Assembly (NCBI GenBank): GCA_026390815.1
Contig: JAPLFH010000012.1
Coordinates: 124,001-188,000 of the forward strand
From: Ignavibacteriales bacterium
GTDB taxonomy: Bacteria > Bacteroidota > Ignavibacteria > Ignavibacteriales > SURF-24
Length of the DNA: 64,000 nucleotides
Reading direction: 5' to 3'
The stretch's first letter is position 1; every line of letters starts with the position of its first letter. Below are positions 10,180-17,909 of this stretch, in pieces. A program made the translations under genes and the position numbers. The notes beneath the pieces were generated by a model, which was given only the letters and a program-made list of their open reading frames with translations, was not told the origin of the DNA and ran no database searches.

Positions 10180-10785
10180 CTACTCTTTTTTATTACTACT
10201 TGCATCCGACAACAAATATTCTTCTCGGTACCTGACCAGCTCTTCAAATCCATCCTGCCCAATAACATGTTTTATTTCTTCCTTACATGCATCAAAAACT
10301 GTTGAGGACTGATTTTCTTTTTGATTACAATAATGCAACCTTGCCAAATGATCATCATCAACAGTAAGTACTCCATCACTAATAACAAGAGGGAATAATA
10401 TACAATAAAGAGGTTTATATTTCCACTTGTTTAATCCATCTTCCATAGCAATTTTTTGAAGCGTGCAAAAGCCATGTTTATCCAGAAATACGCATTTACC
10501 ATTATGGACTTCAGTACCTACAGCAATTCCAGATTCAAAATCATCGTCTTCAACAGGTTCTTCAAACCACTGTTCCGGATCTTTTATTTGAGAATCATCC
10601 ATGGATTTGATGATTCTTTCTTTTACTTTAAGAATATTTTTATATTCTGATTCCTCGGTATATACACCATAATAACAGCATTCGCCTGAGCAAATGCAAA
10701 CATCACATTCTTTAACAAATTTTGTAGTGAAAATTACAGGATCGATTTTCAATCCTTTGATAATCTCCAATTTTTTATCAGGCAT
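10180..10785 (-). CDS. Cysteine-rich DUF3109 family protein
   Basis: This cytoplasmic protein of 201 aa matches the pattern of the DUF3109 family known from Bacteroidota: a cysteine cluster CDVCICSGECCYYG (residues 27-39), further cysteines in NGKCVF, GFCTLQ, LYCILFP and LHYCNQ, and an acidic middle. The cysteine spacing suggests a metal or iron-sulfur site, which is inference; no enzymatic function is established. It sits between fabD and fabG, and its ATG overlaps the fabD stop by one base, so it is translated with the fatty-acid genes. The assignment rests on remembered family features. Confidence 0.75.
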   Translation of the reverse strand: MPDKKLEIIKGLKIDPVIFTTKFVKECDVCICSGECCYYGVYTEESEYKNILKVKERIIKSMDDSQIKDPEQWFEEPVEDDDFESGIAVGTEVHNGKCVFLDKHGFCTLQKIAMEDGLNKWKYKPLYCILFPLVISDGVLTVDDDHLARLHYCNQKENQSSTVFDACKEEIKHVIGQDGFEELVRYREEYLLSDASSNKKE

Positions 10786-11699
10786 TATAAATACCTTTCT
10801 AAATCAGAATATTTATCAATACCGTAAAATTTAACATTTGAATTTATTCTTTTTACCAATCCCTGCAAAACTTTTCCTGGACCAATTTCAATAAATTCAT
10901 CAGCACCATCATTAATCATATTAACAATTGTTTCTTCCCACCTTACTGGAGCATTTAATTGTTCAATTAACAATTTCTTAATTTCACCTTTATCTGTTAC
11001 AGGTTTAGCTGTTACATTTGCATAAACAGGAATTTTCGAATCGTAAATATTTGTCTGATCAAGTTTTTCTTTCAAATCAATAATTGCAGGTTCCATTAAT
11101 GGTGAATGAAACGCGCCACTAACTACAAGTTCTTTAACTAATTTAGCACCATTCAACTTGCAAATTTCCATTGCTTTCCTTACACCTTCTACAGAACCAG
11201 AAATAACTATTTGTCCGGGAGAATTGAAATTAGCACATTGAACAATCCCTGCGGCAGATGCCTCAACACATATTTCTTCTAATTTTTGTGAAGTTAAACC
11301 AACAATTGCTGCCATTGTACCAGGGAAAATTTTTCCGGCTTTTTGCATTGCAATACCGCGTGTGCGAACAATTTTTATTGCATCGTAAAACTGGATGGCA
11401 CTGGCAGTAACTAAAGCAGAATATTCACCAAGCGAATGACCAGCAGTCATATCTGCATTAAATCGCCTGAACAAACTTGCAATAATAACACTATGAAGAA
11501 AGATTGCTGGTTGTGTATTTTCTGTTTGTTTAAGTAATTCCTCTGGACCATTGAACATAATATGAGAAAGGTTTATACCAATGGCTTCATCAGCCATCTG
11601 GATCATCTCTTTTGCTTCAACAGAATTATCAAATAGGTCTTTAGCCATACCAACATATTGAGAACCCTGCCCAGGAAAAAGGAATGCACGCTTTCCCAT
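10785..11699 (-). CDS. fabD: Malonyl-CoA:ACP transacylase
   Basis: FabD transfers malonyl from CoA to ACP. Visible features are FPGQGSQYVGM near the N-terminus, the nucleophile Ser89 in AGHSLGEYSALV, and the catalytic His198 in SGAFHSPLM. About 304 aa. The start is the ATG at 11699, which overlaps the fabH stop in a TAATG; a longer in-frame reading of 12 extra residues from 11735 lies inside fabH and lacks support. At its other end it overlaps the DUF3109 gene by one base. Confidence 0.97.
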   Translation of the reverse strand: MGKRAFLFPGQGSQYVGMAKDLFDNSVEAKEMIQMADEAIGINLSHIMFNGPEELLKQTENTQPAIFLHSVIIASLFRRFNADMTAGHSLGEYSALVTASAIQFYDAIKIVRTRGIAMQKAGKIFPGTMAAIVGLTSQKLEEICVEASAAGIVQCANFNSPGQIVISGSVEGVRKAMEICKLNGAKLVKELVVSGAFHSPLMEPAIIDLKEKLDQTNIYDSKIPVYANVTAKPVTDKGEIKKLLIEQLNAPVRWEETIVNMINDGADEFIEIGPGKVLQGLVKRINSNVKFYGIDKYSDLERYL

Positions 11700-12700
11700 T
11701 ATTCCATGCTCCAAACCAAATAGCATGAGCCCCATGTATAACCTGCTCCAAATGCAGCAAGAATAAGTTTATCACCCTTTGTAATTTTTCCTGCTCTAAA
11801 ATATTCTGTTAAGCATAATGGAATTGTGGCAGCAGTAGTGTTACCATATTTATCGATGTTAATCATTACCTTTTCTCCACCAATACCCATTCTTTTTGCT
11901 GTAGCATCAATAATTCTTAAATTTGCCTGGTGTGGAACGAGGTAGCTTACATCGTCACTTGTAAGATTATGTTTTTGCATCATCTCGTAAGAAACATCTG
12001 CCATTCCAATTACTGCAACTTTATAAACAGCTTTACCATCCTGATAAATGTAATGATATTTTTTATCAACAGTTTCATGAGACGCAGGCATTGCACTACC
12101 ACCAGCTTTCATATAAAGTTTATTTTTCCCACTTCCATCGATATGCAAAATTGAGTCTACTAAACCATAATTTAGATCCTCAGTGGGTTCAAGCAGGATT
12201 GCCGATGCAGCATCACCAAAAAGAATGCAGTTATTGCGGTCTGAGTAATCAGTAATTGCACTCATCTTATCAGCCCCAACTACTATTACTTTTTTATATG
12301 CACCGCTTTCAATCAAACTTGCGCCTGTTCGTAATGCAAACAAAAATCCTGAACAAGCTGCTGAAAGATCAAAACCCCATGCATTTTTAGCTCCAACCAT
12401 TTCCTGAACTAAGCATGCTGTTGCAGGAAAGAACATATCTGGTGTTACAGTTGCAACAATTATAACTTCAATTTCTTCAGGATGAAGATTAGAAGTCCTC
12501 ATAAGATCTTTAATTGCTTCAGCAGCTAAATCACTAGTTGCTCCATTTTCAATTATTCTGCGTTCTTTTATTCCAGTTCTCGTTGTTATCCATTCATCCG
12601 ATGTTTCTACAATAGATTCAAAATATTTATTATCAAGGATTTTTTCAGGAACATACATTCCAACTGCTGTAATTTGCGCGTTATATTTTCTATCAACCAA
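11699..12700 (-). CDS. fabH: 3-oxoacyl-[acyl-carrier-protein] synthase III
   Basis: FabH starts fatty-acid synthesis by condensing an acyl-CoA primer with malonyl-ACP. The triad Cys116-His257-Asn287 is seen in LSAACSGFLFAL, VPHQANLRIID and KYGNTTAATIP; the N-terminal SDEWITTRTGI is typical. Length 333 aa. The start codon is TTG at 12700, with AGGA 11 bases upstream and 8 bases of overlap with the plsX 3' end. Branched- or straight-chain primer choice cannot be read from the sequence. Confidence 0.97.
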   Translation of the reverse strand: MVDRKYNAQITAVGMYVPEKILDNKYFESIVETSDEWITTRTGIKERRIIENGATSDLAAEAIKDLMRTSNLHPEEIEVIIVATVTPDMFFPATACLVQEMVGAKNAWGFDLSAACSGFLFALRTGASLIESGAYKKVIVVGADKMSAITDYSDRNNCILFGDAASAILLEPTEDLNYGLVDSILHIDGSGKNKLYMKAGGSAMPASHETVDKKYHYIYQDGKAVYKVAVIGMADVSYEMMQKHNLTSDDVSYLVPHQANLRIIDATAKRMGIGGEKVMINIDKYGNTTAATIPLCLTEYFRAGKITKGDKLILAAFGAGYTWGSCYLVWSME

Positions 12701-13724
12701 TTTTTGAATATTCCTTTAATGATTCTTCAATTTTATTAACTATATTTTTTTCGTGCATTTCTTTTGCACGGATGATCATGTTTTTAATGCCTACTGCAGA
12801 ACTTGAACCATGACCAATTATACAAATTCCATTTACACCAAGTAAAGGTACTCCGCCATATAAATTCGGATCTAATGGAATTAAGGCTTCCTTTAATGAA
12901 TTTTTCAGTAATCCCATTTTTAATTTATTTAACAAACTCTTTTTAGCATATTCCTTTAAAAGGTGCTTAAGAAGTTTAGGAACACTTTCGCCAAATTTTA
13001 GAATAATATTACCAATAAAGCCATCGCATATAACAATATTTGCTTTACCGTTCAAGATATCCTTTCCTTCAAGATTGCCGATAAAATTAAGTTTAGAATT
13101 TTTAAAAAGTAATGTAGCTTCCTTGGTGAGTTTATTGCCTTTTTCTTCTTCTTCACCAGTAGAAAGAATTCCAATTGATGGATTAGGAATACCATAAATT
13201 TCTTTTACATAAAGGCTGCTCAATATTCCATAATTAAGAAGGTGTTGTGGTTTGCAATCTACAAAAGCTCCAACATCAAACACAGTACACACACCTGCAG
13301 AATTTGGATAGTAAGTTCCGATTGTGGGACGTTCCACATTTTTAATTCGTCCCATAATTAATGTGGCAGCAGTAACAACTGCTCCAGTATTTCCTGCACT
13401 AACAAACGCGTCAGCTTTTTTTTCTTTTACTAATTGAGTTCCTATAACAATAGAAGAGTTTTGCTTTTGCTTTATAGCGATTGTTGGAGTATCGCTCATC
13501 GTTATTACTTCTTCAGCATGAATAATTTTTTCTGAATTGAAGTTTAGCTTTTCTGATTCCAGAATTTTTTCTATCTCGTTCTTTCTACCGATTAAATATA
13601 AATCAATTGCCGGAAAATCGATTAAAGCTTGAACTGCACCAGAAACCTCATTCAATGGGGCGTAATCCCCCCCCATTGCATCAACTACAATTTTACAAGA
13701 AGAAGTAACCAGGGATTGTTCCAT
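12693..13724 (-). CDS. plsX: Phosphate acyltransferase PlsX
   Basis: PlsX converts acyl-ACP to acyl-phosphate for PlsY in phospholipid synthesis and acts at the membrane surface. It has the N-terminal IVVDAMGGDYAP, SAGNTGAVVTAATLIMGRIK, ERPTIGTYYP and the C-terminal GGVPLLGVNGICIIGHGSS typical of the family. Its length is 343 aa from the ATG at 13724; a longer reading would run back into rpmF in another frame and is rejected. It begins 8 bases after the rpmF stop, the same gene order as in Escherichia coli. Confidence 0.97.
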   Translation of the reverse strand: MEQSLVTSSCKIVVDAMGGDYAPLNEVSGAVQALIDFPAIDLYLIGRKNEIEKILESEKLNFNSEKIIHAEEVITMSDTPTIAIKQKQNSSIVIGTQLVKEKKADAFVSAGNTGAVVTAATLIMGRIKNVERPTIGTYYPNSAGVCTVFDVGAFVDCKPQHLLNYGILSSLYVKEIYGIPNPSIGILSTGEEEEKGNKLTKEATLLFKNSKLNFIGNLEGKDILNGKANIVICDGFIGNIILKFGESVPKLLKHLLKEYAKKSLLNKLKMGLLKNSLKEALIPLDPNLYGGVPLLGVNGICIIGHGSSSAVGIKNMIIRAKEMHEKNIVNKIEESLKEYSKIG

Positions 13725-13732
13725 TGAAATGA

Positions 13733-13912
13733 TTAACTCTTTGGCACAAACATAGACCGCGAGGCGTAGTAACCACAGTTTGGGCAAGCCCGATGGCTCA
13801 GTTTTAATTCACCGCAATTGCTGCAAGTTGATAAGGTGGAAGCCTCTGCTTTATAATGAGTTCTTCTTTTATCTCTTCTGCTTTTAGACCACTTTCTTTT
13901 GGGATTTGGCAT
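13733..13912 (-). CDS. rpmF: 50S ribosomal protein L32
   Basis: This 59-codon gene reads MPNPKRKWSKSRRDKRRTHY at its N-terminus, the hallmark of bacterial L32, and has two CXXC pairs (Cys30/Cys33 in CSNC and Cys43/Cys46 in CPNC), so it is the zinc-binding form. The protein binds 23S rRNA in the large subunit. AAGAGAG lies about 8 bases before the ATG. It sits between yceD and plsX, 23 and 8 bases away, matching the conserved yceD-rpmF-plsX cluster. Confidence 0.97.
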   Translation of the reverse strand: MPNPKRKWSKSRRDKRRTHYKAEASTLSTCSNCGELKLSHRACPNCGYYASRSMFVPKS

Positions 13913-13935
13913 TGTCGTCTCTCTTTATTACTATT

Positions 13936-14430
13936 TTACTTTGTTTTCTGTTTTAGAATTGAAGAAAAAACATTTTCAGTATTTTCTTCTTTACAATTAC
14001 AACTTTCTAAATTTAAGTTCGCACCACATTTAGAACATAATCCTTTACAATCTTCCTTACATAATTTTTTCATTGGTTCAGAAAGAATTATAAATTCTCT
14101 CACATCTTTCTTCAAATCAATCTTATCAGCTTCTGGCGAAAGATAGTATAAATTCAACTCATCAGTTTTTTGTGGATTGTTGGTGATGAGATAAATAAGA
14201 CGAAAATTGCTTTCAAGGATTGATTCGAAATTTTCATCGCACCTATCACATTCATACCCGGCTTTTACAATTACATCACAACTAAGAACAATCTGACTAT
14301 GAGATTTATCCATTTTTACTAAAAGAACAACATTTCCCTTGTATGGATTATCTAAGTTAATGTTTTTAATCGGTTCATCAAATTCAATTGTATGAACACC
14401 ATCTGTAAAATTACTGAACTTGATTATCAT
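13936..14430 (-). CDS. yceD: YceD/DUF177 family 23S rRNA accumulation protein
   Basis: YceD-family proteins are linked to 23S rRNA accumulation and regularly precede rpmF. The 164-aa product has the CDRCDENFES cysteine pair in the middle, VREFIILSEPMKKLCKEDC, then LCSKCGANLN and a final cysteine-rich ESCNC tail, all typical. AAGG lies 6-9 bases before the ATG. It is the first gene of the lipid operon; the upstream 195-base gap to the divergent prsW gene should contain the operon promoter. Confidence 0.92.
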   Translation of the reverse strand: MIIKFSNFTDGVHTIEFDEPIKNINLDNPYKGNVVLLVKMDKSHSQIVLSCDVIVKAGYECDRCDENFESILESNFRLIYLITNNPQKTDELNLYYLSPEADKIDLKKDVREFIILSEPMKKLCKEDCKGLCSKCGANLNLESCNCKEENTENVFSSILKQKTK

Positions 14431-14443
14431 CTTTAACCTTCAA

Positions 14444-14503
14444 AAAAGGCATCAAAATATAAAGATTGTGCATCTTATAAGCAAATTAACCATTGCTTCC
14501 TCC
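14444..14503 (-). promoter_or_regulatory. Putative promoter and/or 13-codon leader in front of yceD operon
   Basis: Reading the minus strand, TTGCTT and TATATT are 17 bases apart, a fair sigma-70-type pair, and the -10 is followed by TTGA as in the tRNA-Phe promoter of this window. The same stretch also carries GGAGGA 5 bases before an ATG (14493) that opens a 13-codon frame, MVNLLIRCTIFIF, ending at 14452. Both cannot be true of the same transcript: translation of the small frame needs a start point further upstream. Neither is proven. Confidence 0.3.
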
Positions 14504-14625
14504 AAATTCAAAATATCAATAAATCAATTAATATTCACCTGATTTATTTTACAAATTTTATTTACTTAAATAAAAAAGAAATCTATAAATTTGATTTAGA
14601 GAAAATAACAATTCAATTTAGCAAG

Positions 14626-15522
14626 ATGCTATATTTTTTTTCAACAATCGCTTCTATATTCCCGATGCTTATTTATCTTGCAGTTATTTGGTATGCAGAT
14701 AAAAATGACCGTGAGCCGATAAAATTAGTTCTCATCAACTTTCTTTGGGGTGCTATCGGTGCAGTTATAATTGCATCAATCAGTAGTTTCATTCTGCTAA
14801 CAGAATATTCAAGTTTAATTTCAAATAAAGGTTTACAAAAATTAACTGGGACATTATTTATTGCGCCATTTGTAGAGGAATTGGCAAAAGGTTGTTTCCT
14901 TTTTTTAACAATTAACAACAAAAAGTTTGATAATCTGACCGACGGTTTGGTTTATGGTGGAGCAATTGGATTAGGTTTTGGCATGACAGAAAACTTTTTA
15001 TATTTTATTTCCTTCGGAACTACTTTCACCTCATGGATTACCATTGTTATTATAAGAACTTTATTTTCCGCTGTAATGCACTTTTTATCAACCGCTACGT
15101 TTGGCGGATTCTTATCATTTTCAAAATTTAAAAGCTTTCCAATAAAAATAATTCTTTCAATTGCAGGATTATCTTCTGCAATGCTAATTCATTTTATTTG
15201 GAATCTTACAGTAAGTTTTGGTGTAACTATCATACTTGGTTTTCTTTTCTTATTTTTCTCTGTACTCATTTTTATAACTGTATTTGCATTATCAATACGC
15301 GCTGAAAATAATTTGATTTACTACGAAATGATGGAAGAAGTTGCTAACAATCTTTTTCCTGCCGAGCACCTTGAAGTGTTTAGGAATAAAAAGCAGGATT
15401 CTGTAGGTTGGATTGATGAAAATATCAAGTCAAAATATTTGAAATTAATAACAACTTTAGCATTTAGAAAAATGCAATTAAATAAATCAACAGATTATAA
15501 AAAAAAAAATCCTTTTGGCTGA
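14626..15522 (+). CDS. prsW: PrsW-family intramembrane metalloprotease (probably frameshifted at 3' end)
   Basis: The product is a polytopic membrane protein of the PrsW/CAAX-protease clan, which cleaves membrane proteins such as anti-sigma factors. Conserved motifs are FVEELAKG (Glu84-Glu85), GLGFGMTENFLYF (Glu122), VMHFLSTA (His152) and LIHFIWNLT (His189), distributed over seven to eight membrane segments. The target in this organism is unknown. The frame as read stops at residue 298 just behind an 11-A tract (15499-15509); dropping one A extends it to 15568 with a charged helical tail and brings the stop directly against the next start codon, see the separate entry. Confidence 0.88.
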   Translation: MLYFFSTIASIFPMLIYLAVIWYADKNDREPIKLVLINFLWGAIGAVIIASISSFILLTEYSSLISNKGLQKLTGTLFIAPFVEELAKGCFLFLTINNKKFDNLTDGLVYGGAIGLGFGMTENFLYFISFGTTFTSWITIVIIRTLFSAVMHFLSTATFGGFLSFSKFKSFPIKIILSIAGLSSAMLIHFIWNLTVSFGVTIILGFLFLFFSVLIFITVFALSIRAENNLIYYEMMEEVANNLFPAEHLEVFRNKKQDSVGWIDENIKSKYLKLITTLAFRKMQLNKSTDYKKKNPFG

Positions 15523-15568
15523 AATTGAAACCTTGAGAAATGATATTAGAAATCTTTTGAAGAATTAA
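15499..15568 (+). other. A11 tract and out-of-frame continuation of prsW
   Basis: After the run of 11 A the prsW frame ends within four codons (NPFG, stop). The +1 frame instead continues as ILLAEIETLRNDIRNLLKN and stops with TAA at 15566-15568, immediately before the ATG at 15569. A helical amphipathic tail and the perfect stop/start junction suggest this was or is the true C-terminus. The cause may be an assembly error, a phase-variable tract, transcriptional slippage or a real mutation. Confidence 0.6.
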
Positions 15569-16267
15569 ATGGCAGTAAATTATTTAATATATATTGTTCC
15601 CCACTCCCCTTTACTTAATAAAGATTTTGTACCGCAATTTGCAAATTTTTCACAAGAGGATTCTGTTCTTTTATATTCAACTTTGTACTTGAACCACAAA
15701 GAGGTTTTACAAAATTTTAAAGCAAATGTAGAAACTCATCTTTACTTTGATGAAAAAGACAAAGATAATATGCCGGTAAATTATTCTTGCGATGGGATTT
15801 TACCACAATATTTTAATACTTTAGAAAGTGGAAAGTATTTTTATAAAACCTTAAAAACTTTTCCAGCCTCAGCATTCCCAAATATTGTAATGATTTTTGC
15901 AAATTCAATTGGAATAAAACAGAGTGATTTATTAAAAACAATGAACTTGCTAAACAATGATGATAATAATTTTGTAATTGGTAAATCTATTGAGAATAAA
16001 CTCGCTTTCTTTGGATTCAATTATTTTGATGAGAAATTATTTAAAGATTTATCTTCATTCAATATTACCTATGAACAATTGTTGCAAAGAATAAATAAAC
16101 TTGATTACTATCTCTTTACTCTGGATGGATTTTTAACTGTGGAGAATGTAAATGATTTTAGAAGTCTTTACAAAAATCTATCTGTGAAAGAGAGCATCGA
16201 ATATTGCAATCACGAAACGCACGAAAAATTTACTCATCTATTTATTGAATATAAGGAGCTGCTATAA
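15569..16267 (+). CDS. Conserved hypothetical protein, possible distant DUF2064-type nucleotidyl/glycosyltransferase
   Basis: I do not recognise this 232-aa protein with certainty. It is cytoplasmic-looking, with no signal peptide or membrane segment. The middle, NIVMIFANSIGIKQSDLLKT followed after a gap by NFVIGKSIENKLAFFGFN, recalls the layout of DUF2064 (TIGR04282) glycosyltransferase-like proteins (an address for a sugar-nucleotide fold), but the usual Asp-rich substrate motif is absent, so it could be a degenerate member or unrelated. It directly follows the shifted prsW stop and abuts nadD (GTG start on the next base), so it is co-transcribed with both. Confidence 0.6.
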   Translation: MAVNYLIYIVPHSPLLNKDFVPQFANFSQEDSVLLYSTLYLNHKEVLQNFKANVETHLYFDEKDKDNMPVNYSCDGILPQYFNTLESGKYFYKTLKTFPASAFPNIVMIFANSIGIKQSDLLKTMNLLNNDDNNFVIGKSIENKLAFFGFNYFDEKLFKDLSSFNITYEQLLQRINKLDYYLFTLDGFLTVENVNDFRSLYKNLSVKESIEYCNHETHEKFTHLFIEYKELL

Positions 16268-16846
16268 GTGGGAGCTATTGGAATTTTAGGTGGAACATTC
16301 GATCCAATTCATCTTGGTCATTTAATTACCGCCCAGGCGTTAGTTGAAATAAGAAATCTTGAAAAGATTATATTTATTCCTTGCAATATTTCTCCTCATA
16401 AACTCGCAGGTAATCATTCAGATGCTAAACACAGATTGGAGATGGTTAGATTGACAACAAACAGAAATCAACAATTCAAATACTCCCCCATCGAGATTGA
16501 GAGAAGCGGTGTCTCTTATATGGTAGAAACACTACGCGAATTAAAGAAAAAATATGATATGATTGAATTGATAATCGGTTATGATAACATCGAAAAATTT
16601 TATACGTGGAAAGAGCCTGATGAAATTTTAACTTTGGCAAAATTAATTGTTTTGAAAAGAAAAGTTGAAAAAGAAATTCCTGTTAAAGATAAATACTACA
16701 ATTCTGCTATCTTTGTTGAAACTCCAACAATTGATATAAAAGCAACTGAAATCCGTGAGAGAGTTAGAAGAAATCTTTCAATAGATTTTTTTGTTACAGA
16801 TGAAGTGAAAGATTATATTATTAAAAACAACCTTTACAAAAGCTGA
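16268..16846 (+). CDS. nadD: Nicotinate-nucleotide adenylyltransferase
   Basis: NadD adenylates nicotinate mononucleotide in NAD synthesis. The nucleotidyltransferase motif GILGGTFDPIHLGHL with His15 and His18 is at the N-terminus, and IDIKATEIRERVR, the counterpart of the ISSTEIR signature, is near the C-terminus. Length 192 aa is normal. The start is GTG at 16268, supported by AAGGAG 9 bases upstream inside the preceding gene. meaB follows after 14 bases. Confidence 0.96.
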   Translation: MGAIGILGGTFDPIHLGHLITAQALVEIRNLEKIIFIPCNISPHKLAGNHSDAKHRLEMVRLTTNRNQQFKYSPIEIERSGVSYMVETLRELKKKYDMIELIIGYDNIEKFYTWKEPDEILTLAKLIVLKRKVEKEIPVKDKYYNSAIFVETPTIDIKATEIRERVRRNLSIDFFVTDEVKDYIIKNNLYKS

Positions 16847-16860
16847 ACAAAATAATTCAA

Positions 16861-17817
16861 ATGAAACCAGAAGAACTTGTTGAAAACCTTTCGATTGAAA
16901 ATAAAAGAATAATCTCACGCGCAATTTCCAAAGTTGAGTATGGGAATGGAGATGCTTCTCAAATCTTAAAATCAATTTATAGCAAAACTGGTAACGCATA
17001 TAGAATTGGAATTACTGGACCTCCTGGCGCAGGTAAAAGTACTTTAACAAATCAACTAACAAAATATTACAGACAGCAAAATAAATCAGTTGCAATAATT
17101 GCTGTTGATCCAACAAGTCCTTTTACAGGTGGAGCACTTCTGGGGGATAGAGTTCGCATGAGTGAAATTGGTAGCGATCCAGGAGTTTTCATCCGCAGTA
17201 TGGCAACTCGTGGAAGTCTTGGCGGTTTAAGTAAAAAAACAATTGATGCTGCTGATGTGCTTGATGCTGCTGGCTTCGATTACATTCTTTTTGAAACGGT
17301 TGGAGTGGGACAATCTGAATTAGATATTGTAAGAACTGCTGATACCACTCTTGTAGTTCTTGTACCGGAATCAGGTGATTCGATACAAGCGATGAAAGCT
17401 GGTTTGATGGAAATAGCTGATCTATTTGTAATGAATAAAAGCGACCGCCCTGGAGCCGATTCTGCAATTACTTCCTTACAAACAATTTTGTATTTCAAAC
17501 CACACGATGAAAACTCCTGGTTGCCAAAAATTATTAAATCAATCGCTACTGAAAATAAAGGTGTAGAAGAAATTTCAAAAGCAATAGTGCAACACCAAAA
17601 TTTTCTTGAAGACAAAAATTTGTTTAAAACCAAGCGGGAGCATAATTCTAAAATCCGTATTAAAGAAATTGTTGAAGCAAAACTAAAAGAAGAATTATGG
17701 ACAAGTGAAAGAGAAAAGGCGTTGAGTAATTCCCTTGAACAGGTTGTTCTTGGTAATCTTTCACCATATCTTCTTGCAGAGGAATTAATAGAACATTACA
17801 AAAATGATCTGACTTGA
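16861..17817 (+). CDS. meaB: MeaB/ArgK GTPase, methylmalonyl-CoA mutase chaperone
   Basis: MeaB is a G-protein that protects and reloads B12-dependent methylmalonyl-CoA mutase. Motifs: Walker A GPPGAGKS (residues 53-60), VDPTSPFTGGALLGDR, MATRGSLGGLS, FETVGVGQSE (switch) and NKSD for guanine recognition. Length 318 aa is typical. No mutase gene is in the window, but an acyl-CoA dehydrogenase and a biotin-dependent carboxyltransferase follow, consistent with branched-chain or odd-chain acyl-CoA breakdown through propionyl-CoA. Confidence 0.95.
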   Translation: MKPEELVENLSIENKRIISRAISKVEYGNGDASQILKSIYSKTGNAYRIGITGPPGAGKSTLTNQLTKYYRQQNKSVAIIAVDPTSPFTGGALLGDRVRMSEIGSDPGVFIRSMATRGSLGGLSKKTIDAADVLDAAGFDYILFETVGVGQSELDIVRTADTTLVVLVPESGDSIQAMKAGLMEIADLFVMNKSDRPGADSAITSLQTILYFKPHDENSWLPKIIKSIATENKGVEEISKAIVQHQNFLEDKNLFKTKREHNSKIRIKEIVEAKLKEELWTSEREKALSNSLEQVVLGNLSPYLLAEELIEHYKNDLT

Positions 17818-17909
17818 CAATAATCAATTTGAGTTTCTGCTTTTATCTTTATACTTAAATTGAAACTAAATCAGAATGAAAAAATAATTCAACCAAAAGA
17901 GGGCACTTT

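Noticed and set aside
17189-17467. Minus-strand frame rich in Gln and His within meaB
   Set aside because: Composition reflects the antisense of repeated Ala/Leu/Asp codons; meaB on the plus strand is certain.
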